Shown in pieces: positions 1 to 10,663 of a DNA stretch of 64,000 nt. A program made the translations under genes and the position numbers. Under the pieces are notes generated by a model, which was given only the letters and a program-made list of their open reading frames with translations, ran no database searches and had not been told where the DNA came from. Every line of letters starts with the position of its first letter. The stretch's first letter is position 1. This stretch comes from Mixophyes australis (taxonomy: Eukaryota; Chordata; Amphibia; Anura; Limnodynastidae), in contig JAVHZZ010000002.1 of assembly GCA_036250195.1 (NCBI GenBank), positions 63,635,705 through 63,699,704 of the forward strand, written 5' to 3'.

Positions 1-60
1 ACACATACATACACACACACACACACATTACATATACATATATATATATATATATGTGTT
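1..60. repeat. AC/TA microsatellite
   Basis: Alternating CA then TA dinucleotides open the window. There is no coding content. Confidence 0.9.
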
Positions 61-282
61 TTTTTTCTAATATAGTGTGTCAGTATACTAAATTAATGTA
101 GTGTGTGAGGGGGCCAGTGTATTAATGTAGTGTGCGTGAGGGGGGGATCTTACAATAATGTGGGACATAGGCTATTACTTTAACCGTCGTTGGTGGGGGG
201 AGCTGGAAATAAAAAAAAATAAGAAAAAGATCCATACTCACGTGATCGGCGCTGCGTCCCTCCTTCCTCTCTTCTCCATTCA

Positions 283-330
283 CACTGACTGCCGGGCGTG
301 ACGTCATCAAGTCACGCCCGGCAGTCAGTG
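283..330. repeat. Perfect 20-bp inverted repeat, 8-nt spacer
   Basis: Positions 283-302 and 311-330 are exact reverse complements, separated by GTCATCAA. The left arm runs into TGACGTCA, a CRE-like octamer. It lies just upstream of the purine-rich minisatellite. Confidence 0.9.
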
Positions 331-477
331 AGGAGCGCCAGACAAGACTAGAAGAAAGAAGAGAAGACAGAAGAAAGAAGGTAAGTAAAGAAGCGGAGAG
401 GCAAGGGGAGGGAAACAGAAAGGGACAGTGCTATAAAGAAGAGGGAGTAATAAAAACGGGAGAGAGGCAGAGAGTAA

Positions 478-860
478 AAAAAAAAAAAGGGTAGAGACAC
501 ACTAAAATAAAAAGGGGAGAGAAACACTAAAAAAAAAAAGGGGAGAGACACACTAAAATAAAAAGGGGAGAGACACACTAAAATAAAAAGGGGAGAGAAA
601 CACTAAAAAAAAAAAGGGGAGAGACACTAAAATAAAAAGGGGAGAGAAACACTAAAAAAAAAAAGGGGGAGAGAATCACTAATAAAAAAAGGGGAGAGAA
701 ACACTAATAAAGAAAGGGGAGAGAAACACTAATAAAGAAAGGGGAGAGAAACACTAATAAAAAAAGGGGAGAGAAACACTAATAAAAAGAGGGGAGAGAA
801 ACACTAAAAAAAAAGGGGAGAGAAACACAAAAAAAAAGGGGGAGAGAAGCACTAATTAAT
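478..860. repeat. Purine-rich minisatellite
   Basis: About 15 imperfect copies of a roughly 20-26 bp unit built on AAAGGGGAGAGAAACACTAA. Copies differ mainly in the length of the A run. The open frame on the opposite strand is a by-product of the repeat and not a gene. Confidence 0.95.
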
Positions 861-1201
861 GGGCGCTATTTTGTTTGTAGGGTGATGGTGGGGCAATTTA
901 ATAGTGGGGACTATTAATTTATGATGGGGTGGTTTGGGGCTATTGAATATGGGGTGAGTTTAGGAAGAATGAGGTCTATTTATTAAATGTGACTATGAGT
1001 TATTTAATGGCAGTGATAATGATTGTGGGAAATAGGTATTGCTGTTTGCAGGAAGGGAATAGGTTTATTTATTAATATGTGAATACTATTATTTTAATGT
1101 TGGGGCTGGAGGAAGGCTTAATTATTAATTGTGGGTGCTATTGATTTAACACCGGGGCTGGCTGTAATTTTCTAAATGTAGCCATTTTTTTTTCCAAATA
1201 G

Positions 1202-1280
1202 GTCCTTCAACATTCCAGGATCCGGACAAGCTGCAACTAAAGAAAGCAGCAGTCACAGGTGGTGAAAGTGAGAAGAACAG
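1202..1280 (+). other. Exon-like block (AG...GT bounded)
   Basis: A polypyrimidine tract and AG precede position 1202, and GTAGGA follows 1280. The block resembles 8667-8729 inside the hAT element, which also ends in AAGAACAG followed by GT. Both are probably untranslated leader exons of related hAT transposons. This is inference from similarity. Confidence 0.4.
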
Positions 1281-1894
1281 GTAGGAGAGAGCAGCAGAGT
1301 GTGTGAAATGTTGTGATTCTAGTAGGGATAATGTAAATTTTTGGTGAGTGTTGTGCCCAATGTAAGGTGCAGGCTCTTTGTGTACACACTGCATTCTTTG
1401 TATACTACACTGTGGTGCTAGATGTCTTAAAAGTCAGGAGTGCTGGGACATATGTGACGCTCTGGTGAATTCAGGACCTAGTGATTTTGATGTGCTAGCT
1501 ACGCCCCAACGGCGCATTGCCATGCCCCCAAATGTATGACCACACCCCGGAAAATTTTGCACCGCCGTTAGGCTAGCCCCGCCCCAATGACGCATTGTCA
1601 CGCCCCTCAATGTCTGACCACACTCCTAAAAATTTCTGGGGCTTACTCGAATATGAGGGGGGGCCCATGAATTTGTTGTACCCGGGCCCTGAATTCCTCT
1701 TGGCAGCCCTGGTCATAAAGAGTCTGTGGAGCAGCTTATATAGCATCTCCATGTGATTCAAGCACTTTGACATCCTATGGGCATTCTGATAAATACGGGA
1801 GGTTTGTTTTTTTGTTGCATTATTTGTTTTCATTATTTAAGAGTTATCATTTATAATAATAAAGTATCGCTGGGCTAAGCAACAATAAATAGCC

Positions 1895-1963
1895 TCTTTT
1901 TATATTGATAAATATATATTGTACCGAAAACAACCATTTAAGGATGGATAGTACTTATGGGCC
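1895..1963. repeat. Dispersed repeat, second copy at 31688-31755
   Basis: Both copies contain TATTGATAAAT, then a short AT-rich spacer and AAGGATGG..CTACTTATGG or a close variant. The copy here stops abruptly at the LTR-like block that begins at 1964, which suggests that block was inserted into this repeat. The family is not identified. Confidence 0.55.
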
Positions 1964-3364
1964 TGTAACGCCCCCCCTGCGGGGAAACAGGGACAGACGC
2001 AACACAAACAAACTTACCTTATAAACGATGGTCACCTCCAGTCCGCCTCCGATATCCCAGCTGCGATCCGATCCCAGCAGATCTGCAGCCGCAACCCTTG
2101 ACACCTCCAACCACGTCCCTCTAGGAAAGAGACAAAGATTACGGCCGTGCCTACCAGGTAAGGGCTGTCTGAGAATACGGCAACGAACAAGGACACTCTC
2201 AGTCCAAGCCCACTTGCCGCCTCCTCGCTTTGCTCTTGCCAAGACGCGGGGGACTACAGGCACTTAAGACCAAGACTAGTCCGAGGACTAATCCCGCCTC
2301 AAGTACCTCACACACCTGCCGGCGAGGGCCTAACCGAAAGGGGGAATCGAGCGTGATACTCACCGGGACATTCCCACTTCCGATCCGGTTCTCCTGCACC
2401 TCCCCGATACCTGCGGATGACAAGAACACACAGCCTCCCTCTGCGCGAACGGTGAGACTAAAGGTATGCACCCACAAATACTAAACTGACTACAACAGCG
2501 ACCCGACCCTAACAACGCTCTAATGGCTGGAATCTCAGCTTGCCACGCCGTCTTCCTCTTCTTTCTCCGGGTCTTCCAGACCCTCCAGCCGGCAGCGCCT
2601 CTTCACCTCTTCGGCGCGGGTCTTCTGCCTTCTCTGGAGGCGGGTGCGCTCTCAGCCCTTACAAGGGCTCCCCGCCGACGATCTCCGCTGCTGGTCTTCT
2701 TCCACTCCGGACGTCCCACGACGTCCTTCTCCCTCCGCCGCCGGACTCCTTCTGTCAAAATGGCGCCACCCGGCGACTTATATAGTCGCCGGCATGACGT
2801 CATCAGCCGGCACGAGCGCTGATTGGCTCGCGTCAGCGCCAATCTTATGAATGGCCGGGCGCGAGCCGCGACTGGCTCGCGTATCCGGCCTCTGATTGGC
2901 CAGCGGGGAAAGATGAGCCCTTATTGGCTCATCCTTCCTCCGCGGAGGGGACCTGCAGGAAAGAAGCCACGATACTCACCGCTGGACGGGTGAGTACTTC
3001 TCTTCTTCCCTCTTCACCCGCTTGTAGGGCACCGCCATCTGGGGAGTCTTCAGCCCCTCCAGGGGCACAGCGACAGCCGGAATCTTTGCCCTCTTCACGG
3101 GCACCGGAGGCATCTTCTGTCCCTCCAGGGACACAGCGCTGGCGGGGGTCTTCTCCAGGGACATCTCCACAGGCCAGTGCTATGTGCTTTGCCAGACATC
3201 CTGGCAGAAGAGAGGCCTAATGTTTGTAAAGGGCTAGGCACGCCCTCACAGTGGTTGGTCACGCTTCCTCAGGCAGTGCCTCATTGCTTGGGGAAGGGGG
3301 CAGCATTCTCTCTCACCCAGGGGGCTAGAATTTCTAGTTACGGTTCTCTTTCAATGAAATGACA
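1964..3364 (-). repeat. GC-rich LTR-like block with promoter (minus)
   Basis: Read on the minus strand the block ends in GGGGCGTTACA, a plausible LTR 3' terminus, and could begin TGTCATTTC at 3364. It contains a CRE (TGACGTCA, about 2795-2802) and a TATA box (CTATATAAG, about 2772-2780) in promoter spacing, followed by a long CpG-rich leader with no open gene. No target duplication was found, so the outer edge is provisional. A CpG-rich gene promoter is the main alternative, but no exon of a known gene follows. Confidence 0.4.
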
Positions 3365-3990
3365 CACTTAATGTATGGCCTTCATTCCTATATAATACAT
3401 AGGTTTAAAGTCCATTTCCACCAATGCTTTATTCTTTCACAGGAATTATCAATCCCTATTATAAACCGATCCACGTTTGGTTAAAATTCAAATGTGCTAA
3501 AAATTGTGCTTACAGCATATTTACAACATTAATATTAAAGTGTGATCTCTGGGAATGTCCAGGGTTTACCATACAAATCTTTTTTAGTCAGTTCAGAGTC
3601 TGTTTATTTATCTCTTAGACAATGTTTGCGAACCAGCTCTTATGATGTAAATTCTGCAGTTTGATTCTAAAAGTGTTATTTTGCAAATAAACTGATGCTG
3701 TATGTGAGAAAAAGCAAGATAAAAAATTGAGTAGAATGTTTCTCACTTATCAGAAGCAAACAGAGCACTAAACGAAAAATCCTAGAATGGAAGATGATTA
3801 TCATACTAAATAAACTGGTTAACACACACTTAAAGATTCAGTTCTATGTAAAAGAATATATAAGATAAGAAAGACCTTCCTAAATATTTTCATAGAATAA
3901 ACAATATATATAATAAAAGCACAGGAATACTATTAGGCAGCTGTGTTTATTTTTCAGTTAGTTATGTTGGAGCATGTGACAACTACGACA
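3365..3990. other. No feature recognised
   Basis: AT-rich sequence with only short open frames. I see no gene, no terminal repeats and no clear tandem repeat. Confidence 0.6.
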
Positions 3991-4009
3991 CTTTTTATTT
4001 GTATTGCAG

Positions 4010-4175
4010 TGGCCCAGGATTAACTAGGACCAGGACCCAGGGGAGCACTCAGCAGCCTATAAGGAACATTATAAAAGAAAAAAATGCAGGTGACCCAGCT
4101 CAAGGTAGCCCACTATGGGACCGGCCCAGGAGGCAGATGCCCCCCAGACCAGCCAGGACCCCATGCAATCTGCTC
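4010..4175 (+). repeat. Dispersed repeat, copy 1 of 2
   Basis: This matches 32940-33095. Shared blocks include CTCAGCAGCCTAT, GGAACATT, AAAATGCAGGTG and AAGGTAGCCCACT in the same order and spacing. The family is not identified. No open frame is conserved between copies. Confidence 0.75.
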
Positions 4176-4199
4176 ATACTCCAGTCTCCCAATGCCTTG

Positions 4200-5017
4200 T
4201 GAGAATATGGGAGAAGACATAACAATTAATCTGCTGATAATTTTTGTACAGTAGTTGGGTAGTGACTCGGTGTCAGAAGCTTTACAGAAACGGCTGCTGC
4301 TTGGCAGGACAATGTTCACTAAGACACAAGAGTGTTACATAGAAAATGAGGACAATTACACAACCCGCTTTACAAACAGCAGTATATCTCATAGGTGCGG
4401 TGTTTCTGACTTTGCTCAACTGGAAAATATTACTATGTACACACACAATATAGATTCATGGTTGTCAAGGTTGTATTTATATTTACATAGAAAAGAGGGG
4501 TCGTTTTGGTTATAACTCTTCATGCTTTGACAATAACCGCACCAGTTCCTTTACTTATTTTAGTTTTCCCTAATGGTCTTGTTAATTCAGTCCCATTTAC
4601 ATACCTCACAACATTTGAAGTTGGGAATTGAGGGAGTGAGTGAACTCTGTCGGCCTAAACAGGAATTTAGGCATTTTAAACTGGGGGCAAGGCAATACCT
4701 TGCTTAAACAGAGAGGCAGGTGTCCTTGGCACCCAATCACTGTGGTAAAGGAAACATACCCCACGGGAGTTGGGGGAAAGTCCTGACTGTCAACATGGCA
4801 GGGCAATCCACTAGTATAGGGGACGTCTTGCTTAAATTGGTTATTTTGGAAATATACATTACTGTTTCATGTTGAAGGATGACAGTTGGTTTGGTTATTA
4901 AACTAGATTGATACTAGATTAGAATAATAATGAGAGGGTTTTGTCCTCCTTTGGATATATAATCAGGAAGCAACTAATAAAGTCAACTTCCCGGGCTTCA
5001 CAATCTATCACACACAC
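4200..5017. other. Unassigned repeats, no gene
   Basis: A possible degraded MITE lies around 4598-4806, where CATACCTCACAACATT opens and GTCAACATGG closes a GC-richer block. The rest shows nothing recognisable. Confidence 0.4.
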
Positions 5018-6200
5018 TAAATGGTCAAAAGTATGTAAAAGCCTCAAACATTGAATCCATATGTGCTTATTGAACATCTCATTCCAAATGGGCATTAATA
5101 TGGGGTTGATCCGCTTCCCCTCTGCTGCTCTAACAGTCTCCACTCTTTTGAGAAGTCTTTTCACTAGATTTTGGAACATGGCTGCAGGGATTTGTATCTA
5201 CTCAGTCACAAGAACATTAGTGAGGTGGGGCACTGATTTTGGGTATCAAGGCCTAGCTCGCAGTGGGCATTCCAATTCATCCCAAAGGTGTTCAGTGGAG
5301 TTACGGTCAGGGCTCTGTGCAGACTACTCAAATTCTTTCACACCAAACTCTGAAAAAATGTTTTGATGGACCTCGCTTTATGCACAGGGCATTGTCATGC
5401 TGAAAGAGGAAAGGGCAGTCCCCAAACTGTTACCACAAAGTTGGAAGCACACAATTTTCTAGCATGTCATTGTATGCTGTAGCATTAAGATTTCTCTTCA
5501 CTGGAACTAAGGGCCCCAATCCAAAGCATGAAAAACAGTCCGATTCCATATTTTCTCCTCCACCAAACTTTACAGTTGGCAGTACTCATTCAGGTAGGAT
5601 GTGTTCTCCTAGTATCCGCCAAACCCAGATTCATCCGTCAGACTGGCAGATGATGAAGTGTGATTCGTCACTCCAGAGAACACATTTCCACTGCTCCAGA
5701 GTCCTATGGCAGTGTGCTTTACAGCATTGTGCAAGGTGATGTGTGGCTTGTGTGTGACTGCTCACTCCATAACTTGCCTGATGAACAGTTCTTGTGCTGA
5801 TGTTGGTTCCAGAGACACTTTGGAACTCAGTAGTGTGTTACAACTGAGGACAGACAATTTTACACGCTTTGACCTTAAGCACTATGTCCCATTCTGTGAG
5901 CTTGTGTGGCCTACAGCTTTGCGACTGAGCTCTTGTTGCTCCTAGACGTTTCCACTTCACAATAACAGCACTTACTATTGACCGGGGCAGCTCTACTAGA
6001 CCAGAAATTTTACAAACGGGATTGTTGGAAAGGTAGCATCCTATGATAGTGTCACGTTGAAAGTCACTGAGCACTTCAGTACAATCCATACTACTGCTAA
6101 CGTTTGACATTGGGGATTGCATGGTTGTTTGCATGATTTTATTCACCTGTTAGCAATGGGTGTGGCTGAAATGGCCAAACACACTATTTTCGTCCTCCGA
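5018..6200 (-). mobile_element. Decayed Tc1/mariner element (minus)
   Basis: The minus strand encodes Tc1-type transposase pieces interrupted by stops and frameshifts. The N-terminal part (5838-6146) has the paired-like helix-turn-helix region with LPRSIVSAVIVKWKRLG and a GRPHKL-type linker. The left end at 5018 reads TAAATGGTCAAAAGTATG, matching the usual Tc1-like terminal repeat. The right terminus near 6190 is degraded. The element is inactive. The coordinates are approximate. Confidence 0.8.
5838..6146 (-). pseudogene. Tc1 transposase N-terminal fragment
   Basis: About 102 residues remain of a protein that is usually near 340. The fragment carries the DNA-binding helix-turn-helix domain (FQRDTIIG, then LPRSIVSAVI and WKRLGATR). 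In intact relatives this binds the terminal repeats. The catalytic DDE domain follows toward 5200 in other frames and is broken. It is a fossil with no expected function. Confidence 0.8.
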
Positions 6201-7150
6201 AAAATAAAATACAATTTTTTCAAAAAACTACCAAAGTAAAATGCATTTGTCAAAATAAATGACAATTTAAAATTGCCTTTTGATGCCCTAACGGATACAA
6301 TTTATTCTTGTTTTACCACCCCAAAGTAACATTTCTAAAATGTATCTGCTCACAGACATATAAAGCATTCTGGTCATTAAGGGCTTAAGAGCGAATTGGA
6401 CCACAGTGAAAACGTAGTGAATTCATCCATCACTGAATAGGCAAATACTGTTTTGACACAGACACACGTTTGCTACACTGTGCTCAGGACAAGCATTGTA
6501 TGGATGAAAAAGCCTCTGCAAAAAATGCCTTAGAAAACATGACGAAAATGTTGTCATAAATAAACATTTATCTAATGAAGTGAATAGTTGGCTATATTTC
6601 TTTACTAGTGATAGTGATGCAAAGGGGCCAGCATGGAGCACCTTTACGGTACTATTTACAAGAACAAATATCCTTCGAATCTGTCATACACATCCAAAAC
6701 TATATTGGTATATTTGGTTCGGCTTCTTAAATCTTCAAAAACAATTTTTTTCAATATAACTGTGTTAAAACAGAAAAAATAGCTGTTGTAATTAGAAATG
6801 GAAACTCCACTCACAGTTTAAAAATATATTCAAATACCCAATTTGCACTAAGATCATTTACAAATATCTCGGCATGACAGCATTCGGATTTCTGCTGTAG
6901 ATGTTAAGTGCTGTTGGGAGTACCATCCTCACACTAGTAACTACCACCGAGACAGCAGAGCAGCTCCTACTAGTATCACATTATGATGATTTATAATAAA
7001 TGAATAATTCAGAGCTGCAATGTATTTTTCTACATATTTTTTCAGAACATTGAGATCATAAACTAAGGTAACTGACTCAATAACACTTCCATTGAGCCAT
7101 TTTTTTGTTAAATAGTTTTTATTGGTTTATCAAGGGAAACATAAGGATGG
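6201..7150. other. No gene; possible LINE tail at right end
   Basis: AT-rich sequence with no significant open frame. The right end (about 7100-7150, continuing after 12609) reads on the minus strand as AATAAAAACTATTTAAC, which could be a retrotransposon 3' tail into which the hAT element inserted. That reading is weak. Confidence 0.35.
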
Positions 7151-7158
7151 GGTGGTTG

Positions 7159-7173
7159 CAGTGGTGGGATTCA
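7159..7173 (+). repeat. hAT left terminal inverted repeat
   Basis: Exact reverse complement of 12587-12601. It is preceded directly by the target duplication GGTGGTTG. Confidence 0.95.
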
Positions 7174-7544
7174 GCCGGTTCGCACCGGTTCTATAGAACC
7201 GATTCCTAAAATACTTGCGGTTTGGCAGAACCGTTTGCTGGCCTGCTGTGCGGCACTGGCTCCTGGCTCTCACCCGATCCGGCATCCGGCTCCCGGCTCC
7301 CTCCCCCGATCCGTCACGCAGAGCTTCCGATGCTCTGCTGGAAAACTGCATATTACCTCATGTGGCTGCGCGATGTGACATCCTGACGCAGCCGCCGTGA
7401 TGTCATGCGCAGTCGCCTAGGAGCCTCTGACTACGCGGTTTCAGTAGCTGGGTGCGCACAGTGAATGCCAGCAGCCTGCTCAGGTATTAATTTGTATTCG
7501 TCCTTCGTTTTGGTTTTAAGTAAGAAAGAGTATTTTTTTTGTCA

Positions 7545-7990
7545 TTGTTTCTGGGGGGGGGGGGGGTGTAAGGAAATATCTGCGGGGGGAATAAGTAAAA
7601 ATTATTGCAGGGGGGGCAATGACTGCAGGGGAAAGTATAAGGAAATTACTTTAGGATGGAGTATAAGGAAATACCTTCAGGGGGGGAATAAGTAAAATTT
7701 ATTGCAGGGGGAGGCAATGACTTCGGGGGGGTATAAGGAAATTACTTTGGGGGGTGTAAGGAAATACCTGCGGGGGGGGGGGATAAGTAAAAATGGTTGC
7801 AGGGGGGGGGGGCAATGGCTGTAGGATGGGGAAATGAAAATACCTGCAGGGATGACAATGACTGTAGGAAAGGGCTAATGAAAATACCATGCAGGGGGGA
7901 GTAAGGAAAAATGGCTGCCGGGGGGGGGGGGGGGGGGGGGGCAATGGCTATAAGAGGAGGAAATGAAAATTACTGAAGGTGGGTAGTTAA
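7545..7990 (+). repeat. G-rich minisatellite with poly-G tracts
   Basis: Degenerate tandem units with AAGGAAAT, ACCTGC, a G run, then GGCAATGACTG. G runs reach about 22 bases near 7920-7941. Such tracts can form G-quadruplexes and are prone to length error in assembly. It occupies the same relative place as the minisatellite at 478-860. Confidence 0.9.
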
Positions 7991-8027
7991 ATGAATTAAC
8001 AAGTTTTTTATCTATACATATTTTGTT

Positions 8028-8028
<1 letters not shown>

Positions 8029-8062
<34 letters not shown>
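8029..8062. repeat. TA microsatellite
   Basis: Uninterrupted TA dinucleotides directly abutting the palindromic MITE at 8063-8220. A TA-targeting element may have inserted into, or expanded, this run. Confidence 0.9.
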
Positions 8063-8064
<2 letters not shown>

Positions 8065-8220
8065 ACTAACCCACGCATCTAAACACAACAAAAACAGCGT
8101 TGTGGGGAGTAAACTGTATAAGGATGTATATAAATATATATATATCTATTTATATACATCTTTATACAGTTTACTTCCCACAATGCTGTTTATGTTGTGA
8201 TTAGATGCGTGGTTTAGTTA
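8063..8220. mobile_element. Near-complete palindromic MITE nested in hAT
   Basis: The two halves are inverted copies with arms of about 75 bp. The left arm begins TAACTAACCCACGCATCTAA and the right arm ends TTAGATGCGTGGTTTAGTTA, with a short AT-rich centre. A single strand would fold into one long hairpin. It has no coding capacity. The family is not identified. Confidence 0.85.
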
Positions 8221-8666
8221 GAGGGAGCACAATAGTCCATATTAACAGCTACAGTGGGAAGTAATAACTATTTTGGAAGTACACAATTTATTTTTGTGTA
8301 TCTGAGTTTATTCCCTGTTTGAAGTTGTTATTGTAATGAAAATACCTGCAGGGGTAATGAAATGTCTTAGGGGGTATTTAATAAATAGAGCAGCTTTGGG
8401 AGGCATGATAACTTTATTGCGTGACGGTTACATGGATGCTCTCTGTGGTCTCAGCGATCACTAGAATATTAAATACTAGTGAAATGGGGCTGGTAGAGGT
8501 TAATATTTTATTGACCACAAATGTTCAGATATTGCTTATATATGCCTGTACAATGGGGTAGTTTTATCTGTCCATAATGAAGTGTTTTGTTTGAACTAAG
8601 GAGCCTAATCATTCAGGGTTTGTTAACATTTTGCATTATAATACAATTTTTGCATTTTCAATACAG

Positions 8667-8729
8667 GACTCCAACTTTCACAAGCCAGCGAGAGGACAAC
8701 AAAGCTGCAAGAGAGAAGAGTAAGAACAG
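8667..8729 (+). other. Probable hAT leader exon
   Basis: ATACAG precedes and GTAAGAG follows, giving good splice signals. It could splice to the acceptor at 10222-10223 (ATGTAG) just before the transposase ATG. Similarity to 1202-1280 suggests conservation within the family. No transcript evidence is available. Confidence 0.45.
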
Positions 8730-9184
8730 GTAAGAGACAATGGCACAATCTGTCTAAATTTAATGCTGGAGAACACTTATGAATATTCATATTTAGGAGT
8801 ATTCAGTAACATATTTGTTTCAATTGCTTCATTATTGTTGGGTATGCAACTTATTTAAACACATTGTTGGTTGTGCAGTATTTGTGCTGATTTAGTCTTT
8901 TAGTGTATGCTACGTGCCGGATTAGTTATTTATTTTAGAATGATTTTTATTTTTTCATTTTGAATTTATGTCTATTGTGTTAAACTATATGGGCCTGAGT
9001 CAATGAGGAAAGCAAAGCAAAATAAGAAGTAAGTTTGCTCCTGAACAAACCATGTTACAACCCAAGTGGTGCAAATTAGTTTATTATTTTGCACATAAGA
9101 AAAATACTGGCTGATGCTTCATGTTGGACTGCACCAGCATCACCATTTCAGCGTCCAACTATATCGTGCATGGAGCCCACAGCA

Positions 9185-9245
9185 GGTGGGCCTGTGTGCT
9201 GTAAATGCCAGGGCTGATTTTTAGTCCCAGTCCGGCCCTGCCTGC
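9185..9245 (+). repeat. Dispersed repeat fragment, second copy at 27445-27505
   Basis: Both contain GTGTGCT, then GCCAG, then GATTTTTAGT, and CCGGCCCTG or CTGGCCCTG in the same order. Unclassified. Confidence 0.6.
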
Positions 9246-9271
9246 TGGCCTGGAGAAATCAGTTTTAATAG

Positions 9272-9800
9272 CTCTTGAAAAAGTTCTTTATAGAACGAAA
9301 CGCAGAGGTCCGCTATCATTTGATACATTGGCACTTGACATTTTAAACAGTTTTTTACTTTGATGACAGCGTGTAAACTGTCATTATCTGTATGTAAAAT
9401 AAAGTTATTTTATTCAAGATCCATCTGTCTACTCGATCTGTGAGAGGAAGGAGCGTGACTAACGAGGAGACCACTTGTTTTACACTGCAACAGCATTTGG
9501 GATACCGCGCTATTACAGGTATCTCTGGAGGTTAATTTGACCACTATACGTTTTTGATGGTTCCCGCGAGGTGACAGTGAACAGAATTGGAATCTTTCAA
9601 CCTACATACGTCTGCTTGGTTATGAGGCGGAAAGAGGGCTAAACAGTGAGTACACTCGCCTTCATATTTGAATAGAACTTGGGGCACACCGCTACTGTGA
9701 AAAAACTTGGAAGGTGTAAAGTTTGGACACGCAGTGCGGTAGTCTTCGTTGTGGTGACATCAGGCGGAATTGGAATCTACTAAACTTATATGTAAGTAAC
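9272..9800 (+). mobile_element. Possible Penelope-like element terminal fragment
   Basis: It opens with CTCTTGAAAAAG, a small stem (GTTC..GAAC), then GAAACGCAGAGGTC. The same layout occurs at 14431, 24850 (minus) and 32876 (minus), the third next to a Penelope reverse transcriptase. No open frame is present. The right edge is approximate. Confidence 0.4.
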
Positions 9801-10237
9801 GGATTGCACTGTTTTCCTTTTATCAACATGAGAGCTGATTGTTATTTTCTTTGTATATATATGGAACGAGACTAACACCTTTGCTTTGAGGCACATTATT
9901 TTCACTGCAGTGTTTAATGTGGCAAGAGAGGGGAAGGGCGGCTGAAGGCTGCTGCTAGCTTGCTGAGGAGGAGAAGGTTAGCTCAGGGGCTGTCAGTATG
10001 GCTGGGCTGGTTGCTGGGCTGGCCAGAGAGGAGAGGAGCCATTTTAATTAGCCTGTAGTGGTGGAGGGGGGAATCAAAATGGCACAGTAGTATGATGAAG
10101 ATTCTTCATGCTGCCATGTGACCATGACTTCTGTACTTAGAGTGAGGCTGAGATGTATGCTTCTACTTCCATGTCTATAAATAAATGTTATTATATACAA
10201 TTTTTTTAATGTTTTTTATGTAGCCCTTGAAACAAGG

Positions 10238-10663
10238 ATGAAAAGGCAACATACTTTGAGAGATTTTTTCAATACGAAAACAAAGTCAGATTCTGCTGTT
10301 GTATCAGAATTGCCCTTGGAAGGTTCAACACAGTCACTAGCACAACCAATACAGTGTGAAGAAAGCAGCACGTCAATTGAAATAGAAAATCACAACAACT
10401 CCAATATTGCAGACAGTCTTCCGGAATGCTGGTCAGTGCAACAATATAAACATTTTAAAGAAAAATATGAAGGCCTGGGCATTTGTAACAAAAAGTTAGG
10501 TTGTGAGTATTGTGCGAAATATGATTTCATAAAAGAGAAAAGTGTTCATGTGTCAAAAGAGTGGAAAGGTTTTCAGATTGAGGCATCAGGGAAAAACAGA
10601 ATGGTACAACAAGCTTCTCTAAGGAAAAAAAATGAAAGAACATTTTTCATCAAAGGCTCATAA
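10238..10663 (+). pseudogene. hAT transposase, N-terminal part (frameshifted)
   Basis: These 141 residues start at ATG 10238, 15 bases after a good splice acceptor at 10222-10223. They include a basic start (MKRQHTLRDFF), a low-complexity linker and the first half of a zinc finger (CEYC, about residue 88-91). The second half of that finger (HFSSKAH) lies in the next frame from 10632, so the reading frame is truly broken. The break maps to an A8 run at 10625-10632. After it this frame reads an unrelated tail and stops. The whole protein would bind the terminal repeats and cut DNA in the nucleus. Confidence 0.85.

Larger units (their letters stand above)
61..1713. mobile_element. Probable non-autonomous hAT-related element, left end unresolved
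   Basis: The right edge at 1713 reads inward on the minus strand as CAGGGCTGCCAAGAG, which resembles a hAT terminal repeat. The body holds a purine-rich minisatellite and a small exon-like block (1202-1280) that resembles an exon-like block inside the complete hAT at 7159-12601. No transposase is visible and no left terminus or target duplication was found, so the boundaries are weak. Part of it (180-300, minus) has a second copy at 13640-13790 (plus). Confidence 0.4.

Noticed and set aside
2028..2850. Several 60-100 codon frames in the GC-rich block
   Set aside because: High GC reduces stop codons. The frames overlap on both strands and none shows a domain.
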